This document shows positions 1 to 5,191 of a stretch of DNA of 5,441 nucleotides, one piece after another. A program made the position numbers and the translations under genes. This DNA is from Bacillota bacterium. Its GTDB lineage: Bacteria > Bacillota > Bacilli > Paenibacillales > NBRC-103111. The stretch's first letter is position 1. Every line of letters starts with the position of its first letter. Location of the stretch: contig JAEWAA010000217.1 of assembly GCA_023391955.1 (NCBI GenBank), positions 1-5,441 of the forward strand. Direction: 5' to 3'. Under the pieces are notes generated by a model, which saw only the letters and a program-made list of their open reading frames with translations, was not told the origin of the DNA and did not search any database.

Positions 1-1068
1 CTGCAAGGCGGAACGAACCTCGTGGGTCATGTTGCCGCCTTGAGCTCCATAGGAGTCCGCGCGTTCGCCAACCAGAAGGGCCTTCACATTCTTCAGGGCT
101 TTGCGAAGCTGCTCGGCCGGGAACGGACGGATGATGTTGGGGCGGATTACCCCTGCCTTGATGCCTTGAGCGCGGAGTTTATCCACCACATCCTTGGCGG
201 CTTCGCCTGCGGAATTGATCAGGAACAGCGCCACTTCGGCATCATCCATGCGGTACAGATCCAGAGTCGGGTACTCGCGTCCGGATAATGCGGCATATTC
301 GGTTTGCAGCTGCTCGAACACTTCGCCTGCTTTATAGAGGGATTCGGATTGTTGGAAATGGTTATTAATGAGGTCGTCGCCGTTCATATGCGCGCCGATG
401 GAAACCGGGTTGCGCGGATCGCTTACATCAGGGAATTGAGTTGGGCGCTCACCCACATAGGCTTGAACTACCTTACGGTCCTTGAAGAGGCTGACTTTTT
501 TCTTTTGGTGGGAGGTGAAGAAGCCGTCATAAGCCACGATTACCGGCAGGCGGACTTCGGAATGCTCGGCCAGACGCAGAGCCATGATGTTCATATCGTA
601 TACAGCCTGAGGAGTGGAGGCAGTCAGAACGATCCAGCCAGTGTTCAGGGTATAGTACAAGTCAGAGTGGTCGCCGCGGATATCCAGCGGACCGCTGACG
701 GCACGGCACACCAGGTTCAGCACCATGGGGAAGCGGGTACCGGCTTGGTTCGGCAGCTGCTCCAGCATGTACAGAAGACCTTGGGAGCTGGTGGCGTTCA
801 GAACCCGTGCTCCGGCTACAGCGGCGCCGTAGCAGATACCGGCTGCGCCATGCTCGCCGTCGCCTGCGATGAGCTGGATATCATGCTCGCCGCGGGTTTT
901 CATTTGATCCAGATATTGGGCAACTTCTGTGGAAGGCGTAATCGGGAAATATCCCATTACATGATAGTTGATTTGTGCGGCTGCAGTGGCCGCCATTTCG
1001 TTGCCGGACTCAAAGGTGGTAATCTGCTCGGCGGCAGAATGCTTCAGTTCATTCTCCAGAATAGCCAT
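1..1068 (-). CDS. porA: 2-oxoacid:ferredoxin oxidoreductase, alpha subunit (pyruvate type), 3' end outside window
   Basis: This is the alpha subunit of a cytoplasmic 2-oxoacid:ferredoxin oxidoreductase, which converts a 2-oxoacid plus CoA to acyl-CoA, CO2 and reduced ferredoxin. The 356 visible residues begin with the pyrimidine-binding domain. It shows YFPITPSTE at about residues 40-48, GEHGA at 71-75 (the Glu is in the position that activates thiamine diphosphate in this family), ATSSQG at 92-97 and GPLDIRGDHSD at 126-136. A second domain starts near residue 275 and contains GAQGGNMTHEVRSAL just before the window edge. The ATG at 1068 is chosen because GGGAGGAG lies 8 nt upstream. It starts 3 nt after the stop of the gamma-delta gene, so the two are surely co-transcribed and probably translationally coupled. 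Similarity to pyruvate enzymes is strongest, but the substrate could be another 2-oxoacid. The thiamine-binding beta subunit should follow to the left. Confidence 0.93.
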   Translation of the reverse strand, partial: MAILENELKHSAAEQITTFESGNEMAATAAAQINYHVMGYFPITPSTEVAQYLDQMKTRGEHDIQLIAGDGEHGAAGICYGAAVAGARVLNATSSQGLLYMLEQLPNQAGTRFPMVLNLVCRAVSGPLDIRGDHSDLYYTLNTGWIVLTASTPQAVYDMNIMALRLAEHSEVRLPVIVAYDGFFTSHQKKKVSLFKDRKVVQAYVGERPTQFPDVSDPRNPVSIGAHMNGDDLINNHFQQSESLYKAGEVFEQLQTEYAALSGREYPTLDLYRMDDAEVALFLINSAGEAAKDVVDKLRAQGIKAGVIRPNIIRPFPAEQLRKALKNVKALLVGERADSYGAQGGNMTHEVRSALQ

Positions 1069-1071
1069 TGC

Positions 1072-2082
1072 TCAAGCTCCTCCCAGTACGAAATTAAAAC
1101 GGGACGGCACGCGGTGCGCTTCGGCATAGCCCACTTCTTCGCGGAGATCCTGCAGAGCACCTGTCGGGCAAGCATCCACACATTTCAGACAGCCTTTGCA
1201 ATATTGGTAATCGATTCCCTTGAGAACCATTTGCATAATGCCGCGTTTGTTGGGCTCTTCCTCCCAAACGAAGCACATGTCGCCGCACACCACATCACAT
1301 TGGGCGCAGCTGATGCACTTCTCGGCATTAAACTCGGGGATAAACCCTTGACGGGAACCGCTCATGTCCTTCAAAACAGTATTGGCTTGAGCCAGAATCA
1401 CACCGCCCAGGGGCTGGGACTCATAGCCGTACACGGTAACAGCCCGCTTGAAGGCTTTGCCTTCCGCATCTGCCGGAACCTCATAGGTCTTAAACTTCAC
1501 TTCATTGTAACCGCGGTCGAAGGTACGGATGTTCGGTTCCACCAGATGGGGGTACTTCTTGCCGAACGTGCTGCGGATGGTATTGCGCATATCCTCCGGA
1601 TCGAGGAATTCGCAAATCCGGTACAAGGCGCCCAGCATGGACGTATTGACCTTGGTCTTCTCTTCTACGGCAATGCCCATGGCGTCAACAACTGCCAGCG
1701 TGCCGTATTCCAGCTTCAGATCCTTGCGGACTTCGTCAAAATCGCGTGTGGAGTTCACCAGCACGATGCCGTCGGCGGGCAGACCGCTTACGACGTTGAC
1801 CGTTTTGTACAGCTCCTCATGGAAAATACCGATAACATGCGGCACCTCAATGGGGCTATGGTCGCGGATCTCCACTTCCGGCTCCGTAAAACGGACGAAG
1901 GTTTTGATGGGCGAACCCTTCTTCTCGGAACCGTACGAGGAAAAGTTGGAGCCGTTTAAGCCCATTCCCAGTACTCCGGCTTCGGCAAGCATCTTGCCTG
2001 CAAGGTTGGCGCCAAGGCCGCCGATGGATTCGAGACGAATCTCAAAAAATCCAAGCTCATTTTTCTTAGGTAAGGTAGACAT
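1072..2082 (-). CDS. 2-oxoacid:ferredoxin oxidoreductase, fused gamma-delta subunit
   Basis: This 336-residue protein joins two subunits that are separate in many archaeal enzymes. Residues about 10-235 form the gamma domain, with the glycine-rich IGGLGANLAGKMLAEAG at 20-36 and SSYGSEKKGSP at 48-58, typical of the family's CoA-side subunit. Residues about 245-315 are a delta-type ferredoxin. The first [4Fe-4S] site is Cys256, 259, 262 and 266. The second is Cys295, 298, 301 and 305, followed by the classic Pro-Thr-Gly. These clusters would carry electrons from the thiamine site to ferredoxin or flavodoxin. The ATG at 2082 has AGGAGGG about 6 nt upstream. It is the first gene of the operon and is followed after 3 nt by the alpha subunit. 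A long leader with Rex-like and cre-like sites precedes it. The enzyme class is oxygen-sensitive, which suits redox control. An extra Cys270 after the first cluster is not part of the standard pattern. Confidence 0.93.
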   Translation of the reverse strand: MSTLPKKNELGFFEIRLESIGGLGANLAGKMLAEAGVLGMGLNGSNFSSYGSEKKGSPIKTFVRFTEPEVEIRDHSPIEVPHVIGIFHEELYKTVNVVSGLPADGIVLVNSTRDFDEVRKDLKLEYGTLAVVDAMGIAVEEKTKVNTSMLGALYRICEFLDPEDMRNTIRSTFGKKYPHLVEPNIRTFDRGYNEVKFKTYEVPADAEGKAFKRAVTVYGYESQPLGGVILAQANTVLKDMSGSRQGFIPEFNAEKCISCAQCDVVCGDMCFVWEEEPNKRGIMQMVLKGIDYQYCKGCLKCVDACPTGALQDLREEVGYAEAHRVPSRFNFVLGGA

Positions 2083-2213
2083 CTGGTTCCCTCCTATTTA
2101 TTAATAACAGCCGACAAGACCCGGATGTGAAAAGAGCTTGAATGAGATCGTCCGTCCGCTGGTATTGGAGTGCGTTGCTGCGGCATGCACTGTTTCGTCT
2201 TTCCGGATGGCTG

Positions 2214-2227
2214 TAATACCGCTTACA
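2214..2227 (-). promoter_or_regulatory. candidate cre site (CcpA) in the oxidoreductase leader
   Basis: The minus strand reads TGTAAGCGGTATTA. It fits the Bacillus cre consensus TGWNANCGNTNWCA at every fixed position except the penultimate C. It also lies within a 16-nt TGTAA-N6-TTACA dyad (2212-2227). It sits roughly 108-121 nt downstream of the predicted transcription start, a place where CcpA could act as a roadblock. Carbon catabolite control of a pyruvate-node enzyme is plausible, but the site is inferred from sequence alone. Confidence 0.35.
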
Positions 2228-2341
2228 TGAGGTCGTTAGGGGCACAGCCTTTTGCGGTGAGAGAGCTTGAACATCGGTCAAAACATCATCATTTCGACAA
2301 AAAGTCTACACAAATCTTCCACATTCCTGTTTTCAATTCCT

Positions 2342-2371
2342 ATTATAAGATCCAATAGTGAATCATTTCAC
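2342..2371 (-). promoter_or_regulatory. predicted sigma-A promoter of the oxidoreductase operon
   Basis: On the minus strand a perfect -10 TATAAT (2347-2342) is preceded at 18 bp by GTGAAA (2371-2366), a 4/6 match to TTGACA. Predicted transcription starts near 2335, giving an unusually long leader of about 250 nt before the gamma-delta ATG. The -35 half lies inside the Rex-like dyad, so repressor and RNA polymerase would compete. No better minus-strand promoter was seen closer to the gene. Confidence 0.5.
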
Positions 2372-2373
2372 AA
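2356..2373 (-). promoter_or_regulatory. Rex-like redox operator (alternatively FNR/CRP-like box)
   Basis: The minus strand reads TTGTGAAATGATTCACTA. Against the Rex operator form known from Bacillota, TTGTGAA-N4-TTCACAA, 13 of the 14 defined bases match. Rex is a repressor that leaves DNA when the NADH/NAD+ ratio rises. The dyad is centred about 29.5 bp upstream of the predicted start, covering the -35 and spacer, which is a repressing position. The same bases also match the FNR/CRP form TGTGA-N6-TCACA at 9 of 10, but FNR activation normally needs a centre near -41.5, so Rex is preferred. The identification is by recalled consensus, not by experiment. Confidence 0.55.
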
Positions 2374-2389
2374 GAAATTTGACAATCTG

Positions 2390-2417
2390 TTGAACTGCCC
2401 CAAAAACCTGTTATATT
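2390..2417 (+). promoter_or_regulatory. predicted plus-strand promoter with extended -10
   Basis: TTGAAC (2390-2395) is separated by 16 bp from TATATT (2412-2417). The -10 is preceded by TG one base upstream (TGTTATATT), an extended -10 element. Transcription would start near 2424 and run right, through the dyad at 2439-2451 and the Fur-like box. No plus-strand gene follows before 3817, and an intervening gene lies on the other strand. A perfect TTGACA at 2379-2384 is too far (27 bp) from this -10. A second TATAAT at 2455-2460 lacks a good -35. Confidence 0.4.
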
Positions 2418-2438
2418 GGTGAAAAATATATGGATTTA

Positions 2439-2451
2439 GAGAACCGTTCTC
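2439..2451 (+). promoter_or_regulatory. perfect 6-1-6 palindrome, possible operator
   Basis: GAGAACCGTTCTC is a perfect inverted repeat centred at 2445, just downstream of the predicted plus-strand start and 41 bp from the centre of the Fur-like box. Its 7-1-7 geometry resembles a Fur-family box, but only 9 of 14 defined bases match the Fur consensus. The binding protein is unknown. Confidence 0.35.
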
Positions 2452-2478
2452 AGTTATAATTGAATACTTTATGAATCT

Positions 2479-2493
2479 GGATAATGATTCTCA
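2479..2493 (+). promoter_or_regulatory. Fur-like (ferric uptake regulator) box
   Basis: GGATAATGATTCTCA matches 12 of 14 defined positions of the Bacillus 7-1-7 Fur box TGATAATNATTATCA. It is followed by AATGATAAC, a further partial half-site. It lies about 55-69 nt downstream of the predicted plus-strand start (near 2424), or just downstream of a possible start if the TATAAT at 2455-2460 is used. PerR (TTATAATNATTATAA) and Zur consensus forms fit less well. The gene it would control is not evident. Confidence 0.5.
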
Positions 2494-2609
2494 ATGATAA
2501 CGCATTCATTTGCGGACACGAAATAGACAAAAATCGGTAATTGCGGGTTTCGCCGCAGTCCTCCCTTCCTCGGATCAACCACCGGACCAAGCTCGTTTTC
2601 CCGGATAAC

Positions 2610-2635
2610 AAAAAAAGAACTCCTGATTGGAGTTC
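2610..2635 (-). terminator. intrinsic terminator, minus strand
   Basis: On the minus strand GAACTCC (2635-2629), a 5-nt loop and GGAGTTC (2623-2617) form a perfect 7-bp stem followed by seven T residues (2616-2610). This should end leftward transcription from the metallo-hydrolase gene, about 235 nt after its stop, and insulates it from the oxidoreductase promoter. The distance is long, so a gene may have been lost between them. Confidence 0.75.
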
Positions 2636-2763
2636 CTTGGGCACCGGTGCTGATCCGGACTGAGCAGCCGCTATTTTGCGGAAAAATGCGCTTTTGGTGA
2701 TTTGGCGGACACACGGCACGTTATTTCACCGACATCCCGTCCAAACCAGCTTTTTCCCGGGAC

Positions 2764-2784
2764 ATAACGGATCCTGGGTCCGTT
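2764..2784. repeat. 21-bp intergenic repeat, copy 1
   Basis: The unit begins ATAACGG, contains ATCCTGGG and ends TCCGTT. It matches the copy at 2814-2834 in 20 of 21 bases. It is also an imperfect palindrome: AACGGA and TCCGTT pair around a short centre, so it can fold into a hairpin. It lies in the region transcribed after the metallo-hydrolase gene. Confidence 0.7.
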
Positions 2785-2813
2785 CAGTTAAAAAAACAAC
2801 GTTTTTGCGCTAA

Positions 2814-2834
2814 ATAACGAATCCTGGGTCCGTT
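2814..2834. repeat. 21-bp intergenic repeat, copy 2
   Basis: This is the same unit as at 2764-2784 with one change (AACGAA in place of AACGGA), which weakens the hairpin by one pair. The two copies start 50 bp apart. The DNA between them holds a short A/T inverted repeat, AAAAAC and GTTTTT (2792-2806). This copy ends 36 nt from the stop of the metallo-hydrolase gene. Confidence 0.7.
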
Positions 2835-2844
2835 AGGCGAACCG

Positions 2845-2870
2845 AGTGGGGCCAGCCGCAGCCACTTTTT
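2845..2870 (+). terminator. weak candidate terminator, plus strand
   Basis: AGTGG (2845-2849) and CCACT (2862-2866) can pair across a 12-nt GC-rich loop, followed on the plus strand by a run of T ending at 2870. It could end a rightward transcript before it runs into the convergent metallo-hydrolase gene. The stem is short, so this is tentative. Confidence 0.25.
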
Positions 2871-3650
2871 CTACATGATGAGCTCAAGCCCGCTCCAAGC
2901 AAGCCTGATTCCCTCCGGCAGCTCCGGCAGGTTGTCCAGATCAATATCATGGGACATATGGGTGAACCAGGTTTCCTCCGGCGCCAGCTCGGCCACCAGT
3001 TCGCAGGCCTCTACCATATCGTAGACCGAACGGGTGTGGAATTCCGCTTCTTCCTTATAAAAGCTGGTTCCCAGAATCAGCAGCCGCAAATCCTGCATAT
3101 GCCGCTTCTCTGCCTCACCTAATGCTATGGAGTCGGGACAATACACCCAAGCCCTCTCCCCCTGCTGGAACCGGTAGGCATAGGAATAGCCGTTTTTGCC
3201 GTGGTTGACCCTAAACGGGGTAACGCTCCACCCTAACAGCTCCAGCCCGGATTCCACCTTCACAAAACGGAGCCTGCCCTCTACCCAGGGGAATTGGCGT
3301 CTAATGACGGCTAACACCTCTTCAGGTGCGTACAGATCCGGATGCACATCTGTCCACCGGCATAAATCCGCCAGCTCCGGAAGACCCCCAATATGATCGA
3401 AGTGAGCGTGGGTGATTAGAACGCTGCCCACCGTCCGTTGGCCAAGCGCCTCCATCTGGCTCCGCCAATCGGGACCGCAGTCCACCAGCAGCTCCTCCGC
3501 CCCGTTCCGTAACAGAATAGATGAACGCAATCTTCTATTATGGCCGGTGGTCCGTGCCTCGCTGCAAATTCCGCAGCTGCAATAGACCCGGGGTACTCCC
3601 ATGGAATCACCCGTACCCAAAAACCGAATGGATGTTTTAACACTATGCAT
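2871..3650 (-). CDS. PhnP-like MBL-fold metallo-hydrolase (cyclic phosphodiesterase type)
   Basis: This 259-residue cytoplasmic protein has the metallo-beta-lactamase fold and closely follows the layout of PhnP, the phosphoribosyl 1,2-cyclic phosphate phosphodiesterase. The active-site metal ligands are visible: THAHFDH with His81, His83, Asp85 and His86, then His150 (VNHGKNGYSYAY), Asp173 (CPDS) and His231 (THMSH). The PhnP structural-zinc cysteines also appear conserved as Cys24, Cys26 and Cys29, with His234 as the likely fourth ligand. The ATG at 3650 is preferred over upstream in-frame starts because GGAGG (3658-3662) lies 7 nt before it. No phn (phosphonate) genes are nearby, so the true substrate may be another phosphodiester, and I give no symbol. 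It stands alone on the minus strand, divergent from the HAD gene. Its promoter is not clear, and its transcript probably ends at 2610. Confidence 0.85.
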   Translation of the reverse strand: MHSVKTSIRFLGTGDSMGVPRVYCSCGICSEARTTGHNRRLRSSILLRNGAEELLVDCGPDWRSQMEALGQRTVGSVLITHAHFDHIGGLPELADLCRWTDVHPDLYAPEEVLAVIRRQFPWVEGRLRFVKVESGLELLGWSVTPFRVNHGKNGYSYAYRFQQGERAWVYCPDSIALGEAEKRHMQDLRLLILGTSFYKEEAEFHTRSVYDMVEACELVAELAPEETWFTHMSHDIDLDNLPELPEGIRLAWSGLELIM

Positions 3651-3739
3651 GATGCAACCTCCAAGGATGGCAATCGTCAGCATGCGCCTACTTAAGTCCA
3701 AGCGGCAATAGCAGCGAAGCCCATGAAGGCGTTCGCAGG

Positions 3740-3768
3740 CTGACGAACAGTTGTGTTTACGTTATAAT
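3740..3768 (+). promoter_or_regulatory. predicted sigma-A promoter of the HAD gene
   Basis: CTGACG (3740-3745, 4/6 to TTGACA) is spaced 17 bp from a perfect TATAAT (3763-3768). The predicted start near 3775 gives a leader of about 42 nt before the ATG at 3817. A short inverted repeat, GTTCG (3731-3735) and CGAAC (3744-3748), overlaps the -35. It could be an operator or chance. Confidence 0.6.
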
Positions 3769-3816
3769 GAATCGGTAGACCAGAGAGTCAGAGAAACCTG
3801 CTAAGGAGTGTTCACC

Positions 3817-4620
3817 ATGTACAAGCTGATTGCTGTTGATTTGGACGATACTTTATTGAATGATCATTTGGATATTACGGAAGGGACACGCAGCGCCATT
3901 TATGCTGCTATGGAACGGGGCGCTGTCTTTACCATTGCGACAGGACGGATGTTCGCCTCCGCCCGCAAGATTGCCGCCAAGCTGGGGCTGGAGGTGCCGC
4001 TGATTACTTATCAGGGGGCCCTGGTGAAGCACGCTTCCGACGGAACGGTCATTTATGAGCGGAATGTTCCGCCCGAGGTCGTCCGTTATGTATTCGAGTA
4101 TGCTGCGAAGAACGGCCTGCATCTTCAGGCTTATCACAACGATACCTTGTTGGCCAAGGAAGAAAATGAACGGTTAAAGGGCTATGCCAAGCTGAACAAC
4201 ATTGCGTATGAAATCGAGCCCGATTTCGACCGGCTGGCCGAAAAAACCGCCCCCAAGCTATTGATGATCGATGAACCGGAGGTTCTGGACCGCGTCCTGG
4301 TGGAGCTGAAGGCGGCCGTCGGCGACAAGGCGCATATCACCAAGTCCAAACCCCACTTTCTGGAGATCATGCATCCGGAAGGAACCAAGGGCCATGCATT
4401 GACCCGCCTGGCTGAGCACTACGGCATCAAGCAGGAGGAAACCATCGGGATCGGCGACAGCTGGAACGATCATGAGCTGGTGGAGCAGGCCGGGTTGGGT
4501 GTGGCGATGGAAAATGCAGTCGACTCGCTGAAGCAGGTGGCAGACTATGTGACGCGGAGCAATAATGACGAAGGCGTACGCCATGTTATCGAGAAGTTCG
4601 TGCTGGAAGACCAAAATTAA
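3817..4620 (+). CDS. Cof-type HAD-IIB family phosphatase
   Basis: This 267-residue protein is a haloacid dehalogenase superfamily hydrolase of the Cof/subclass IIB type, cytoplasmic and Mg2+-dependent. It would remove phosphate from small molecules such as sugar phosphates or nucleotide cofactors. Motif I is DLDDTLL, with nucleophile Asp8 and acid/base Asp10. Motif II is ATGR with Thr42. The alpha/beta IIB cap lies between about residues 80 and 185. Motif III is Lys191 in GTKGHAL. Motif IV is GDSWNDHE with Asp214 and Asp218. All catalytic residues are present and the length is normal. The ATG at 3817 is chosen because AAGGAG (3803-3808) ends 8 nt before it. An in-frame GTG at 3808 overlaps that site and is unlikely. 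Its own promoter lies at 3740-3768. The stop is 8 nt from the end of the convergent gene, with no clear terminator between. The substrate cannot be read from the sequence. Confidence 0.92.
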   Translation: MYKLIAVDLDDTLLNDHLDITEGTRSAIYAAMERGAVFTIATGRMFASARKIAAKLGLEVPLITYQGALVKHASDGTVIYERNVPPEVVRYVFEYAAKNGLHLQAYHNDTLLAKEENERLKGYAKLNNIAYEIEPDFDRLAEKTAPKLLMIDEPEVLDRVLVELKAAVGDKAHITKSKPHFLEIMHPEGTKGHALTRLAEHYGIKQEETIGIGDSWNDHELVEQAGLGVAMENAVDSLKQVADYVTRSNNDEGVRHVIEKFVLEDQN

Positions 4621-4628
4621 CTCGCAGC

Positions 4629-5069
4629 TTACTTCAGCCTTCCGTCTGTAGCGGAATTGTAATACCGGAGCCAGTCGATAAAATGGTACATCTTCAGAAT
4701 GTAGTCCGCGGCGCAGGCCGAGAGGTCATAAGGCCGGACCAGCTCATCAATGGACCGCTCCAGATCCCAGGACAGTCTGTACAGCTGCTTCAGGAATTCA
4801 TCTTCCGTCCTGGGCTTGTACAGGTCGGTTCCGTGGGAAAGCTCCACATTCTCAAGAATGAAGCCTTTATAGTATGGCAGAATATTCACATACGTGCCAT
4901 GGTCGCGGTAGCATAGGCCTGTGTACTCATAGGGCAGCCAGAACAGGTGGTTTTCCTTGTCCGGGAGCATGACGGTATAAGCGAGGTTTACGTTCAGCAC
5001 CACCGGATAAGGGGCATTCTGAATGGAGCCGCGCCGTATATGCTCCCATATATTTTCCAAAAAGCTCAT
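4629..5069 (-). CDS. conserved-looking protein of unknown function (146 aa)
   Basis: I do not recognise this 146-residue protein. It is soluble by appearance: no signal peptide, no membrane segment, and only scattered cysteines (Cys53 in GLCYRDHG and Cys119 in SACAADY). It is rich in Tyr, Trp, Leu, Asp and Glu. The N-terminal half, with PVVLNVNLAYTVMLPD and HLFWLPYEYTGL, looks like beta strands. The C-terminal part from about residue 90 (EDEFLKQLYRLSWDLERSIDELV) looks helical. The ATG at 5069 is favoured: GGAAGG lies 6 nt upstream, whereas the in-frame TTG at 5087 has no ribosome site. Codon use looks normal for the window and the frame is uninterrupted, supporting a real gene. It converges on the HAD gene and is divergent from the M20 gene, with an extended -10 promoter just upstream. 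Confidence 0.75.
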   Translation of the reverse strand: MSFLENIWEHIRRGSIQNAPYPVVLNVNLAYTVMLPDKENHLFWLPYEYTGLCYRDHGTYVNILPYYKGFILENVELSHGTDLYKPRTEDEFLKQLYRLSWDLERSIDELVRPYDLSACAADYILKMYHFIDWLRYYNSATDGRLK

Positions 5070-5104
5070 ATTGCACCTTCCGATCAAGAGTATGACATCA
5101 TCCG

Positions 5105-5113
5105 TTTATAGCA
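5105..5113 (-). promoter_or_regulatory. extended -10 promoter of the 146-aa gene
   Basis: The minus strand reads TGCTATAAA (5113-5105), an extended -10 element (TGnTATAAT with one mismatch). Predicted transcription starts near 5098, giving a leader of about 28 nt before the ATG at 5069. No good -35 is visible at the usual spacing, which fits an extended -10 promoter. Confidence 0.4.
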
Positions 5114-5191
5114 TAAGGCGTACATAAGCCAGAATCAAGCGCAAGCGCCGGAAGATTCAACAATTTTGGGGACAAAGGAGTGATTTTGTTT

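Larger units (their letters stand above)
2430..2511 (+). repeat. imperfect tandem repeat, two 41-bp units
   Basis: Units 2430-2470 and 2471-2511 align without gaps with 26 of 41 identical bases (21 of the first 30). Each unit begins with ATG and contains a dyad ending in TTCTCA followed by ATAA. The first dyad is GAGAACCGTTCTC and the second is the Fur-like box. Each ATG opens a peptide of only 8-9 residues (MDLENRSQL and MNLDNDSQ), which I do not regard as genes. The similarity may be ancestral duplication or convergence of operator half-sites in AT-rich DNA. Confidence 0.35.
2083..2870. other. 788-nt intergenic region with regulatory sites but no convincing gene
   Basis: Both flanking genes point left. 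Open frames here are short, lack good ribosome sites or run across the terminator at 2610-2635, so I call no protein gene. The part from about 2280 to 2520 is AT-rich and holds the promoters, the Rex-like dyad and the Fur-like box. The part from 2520 to 2870 has higher GC. It holds a small hairpin (TGCGG/CCGCA, 2542-2557), the intrinsic terminator, a perfect 10-bp palindrome GCACCGGTGC (2641-2650) and the two 21-bp repeats. In 2651-2763 I see nothing definable. Confidence 0.75.

Noticed and set aside
304..1959. A 551-codon open frame on the plus strand across the oxidoreductase genes
   Set aside because: It is antisense to two clear genes with conserved motifs, spans their junction, and its product (rich in His, Cys, Gly and Gln) resembles no family. 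It is a codon-bias shadow.
2066..2281. A 71-codon minus-strand frame in the oxidoreductase leader
   Set aside because: It starts with TTG without a ribosome site, overlaps the real gamma-delta start out of frame and has no recognisable features.
2430..2497. Two tiny peptides, MDLENRSQL and MNLDNDSQ
   Set aside because: They have only 8-9 codons and no clear Shine-Dalgarno. Their similarity is explained by the underlying repeat and operator sequence.
2537..2560. Hairpin TGCGG/CCGCA as a terminator
   Set aside because: The stem is short and no T-run follows on either strand.
2450..2719. An 89-codon minus-strand frame in the intergenic gap
   Set aside because: It runs straight through the intrinsic terminator at 2610-2635 and the Fur-like box, and has no convincing ribosome site.
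3651..3701. Extension of the metallo-hydrolase start to upstream in-frame codons
   Set aside because: GGAGG at 3658-3662 is correctly placed for the ATG at 3650, and the fold begins a few residues after that Met.
3761..3791. A possible minus-strand promoter for the metallo-hydrolase (TATAAC with CTGACT)
   Set aside because: The 19-bp spacing and overlap with the better plus-strand promoter make it unconvincing.
4621..4665. A terminator between the convergent HAD and 146-aa genes
   Set aside because: Only a 5-bp TTCCG/CGGAA stem inside the coding region is seen, without a T-run.
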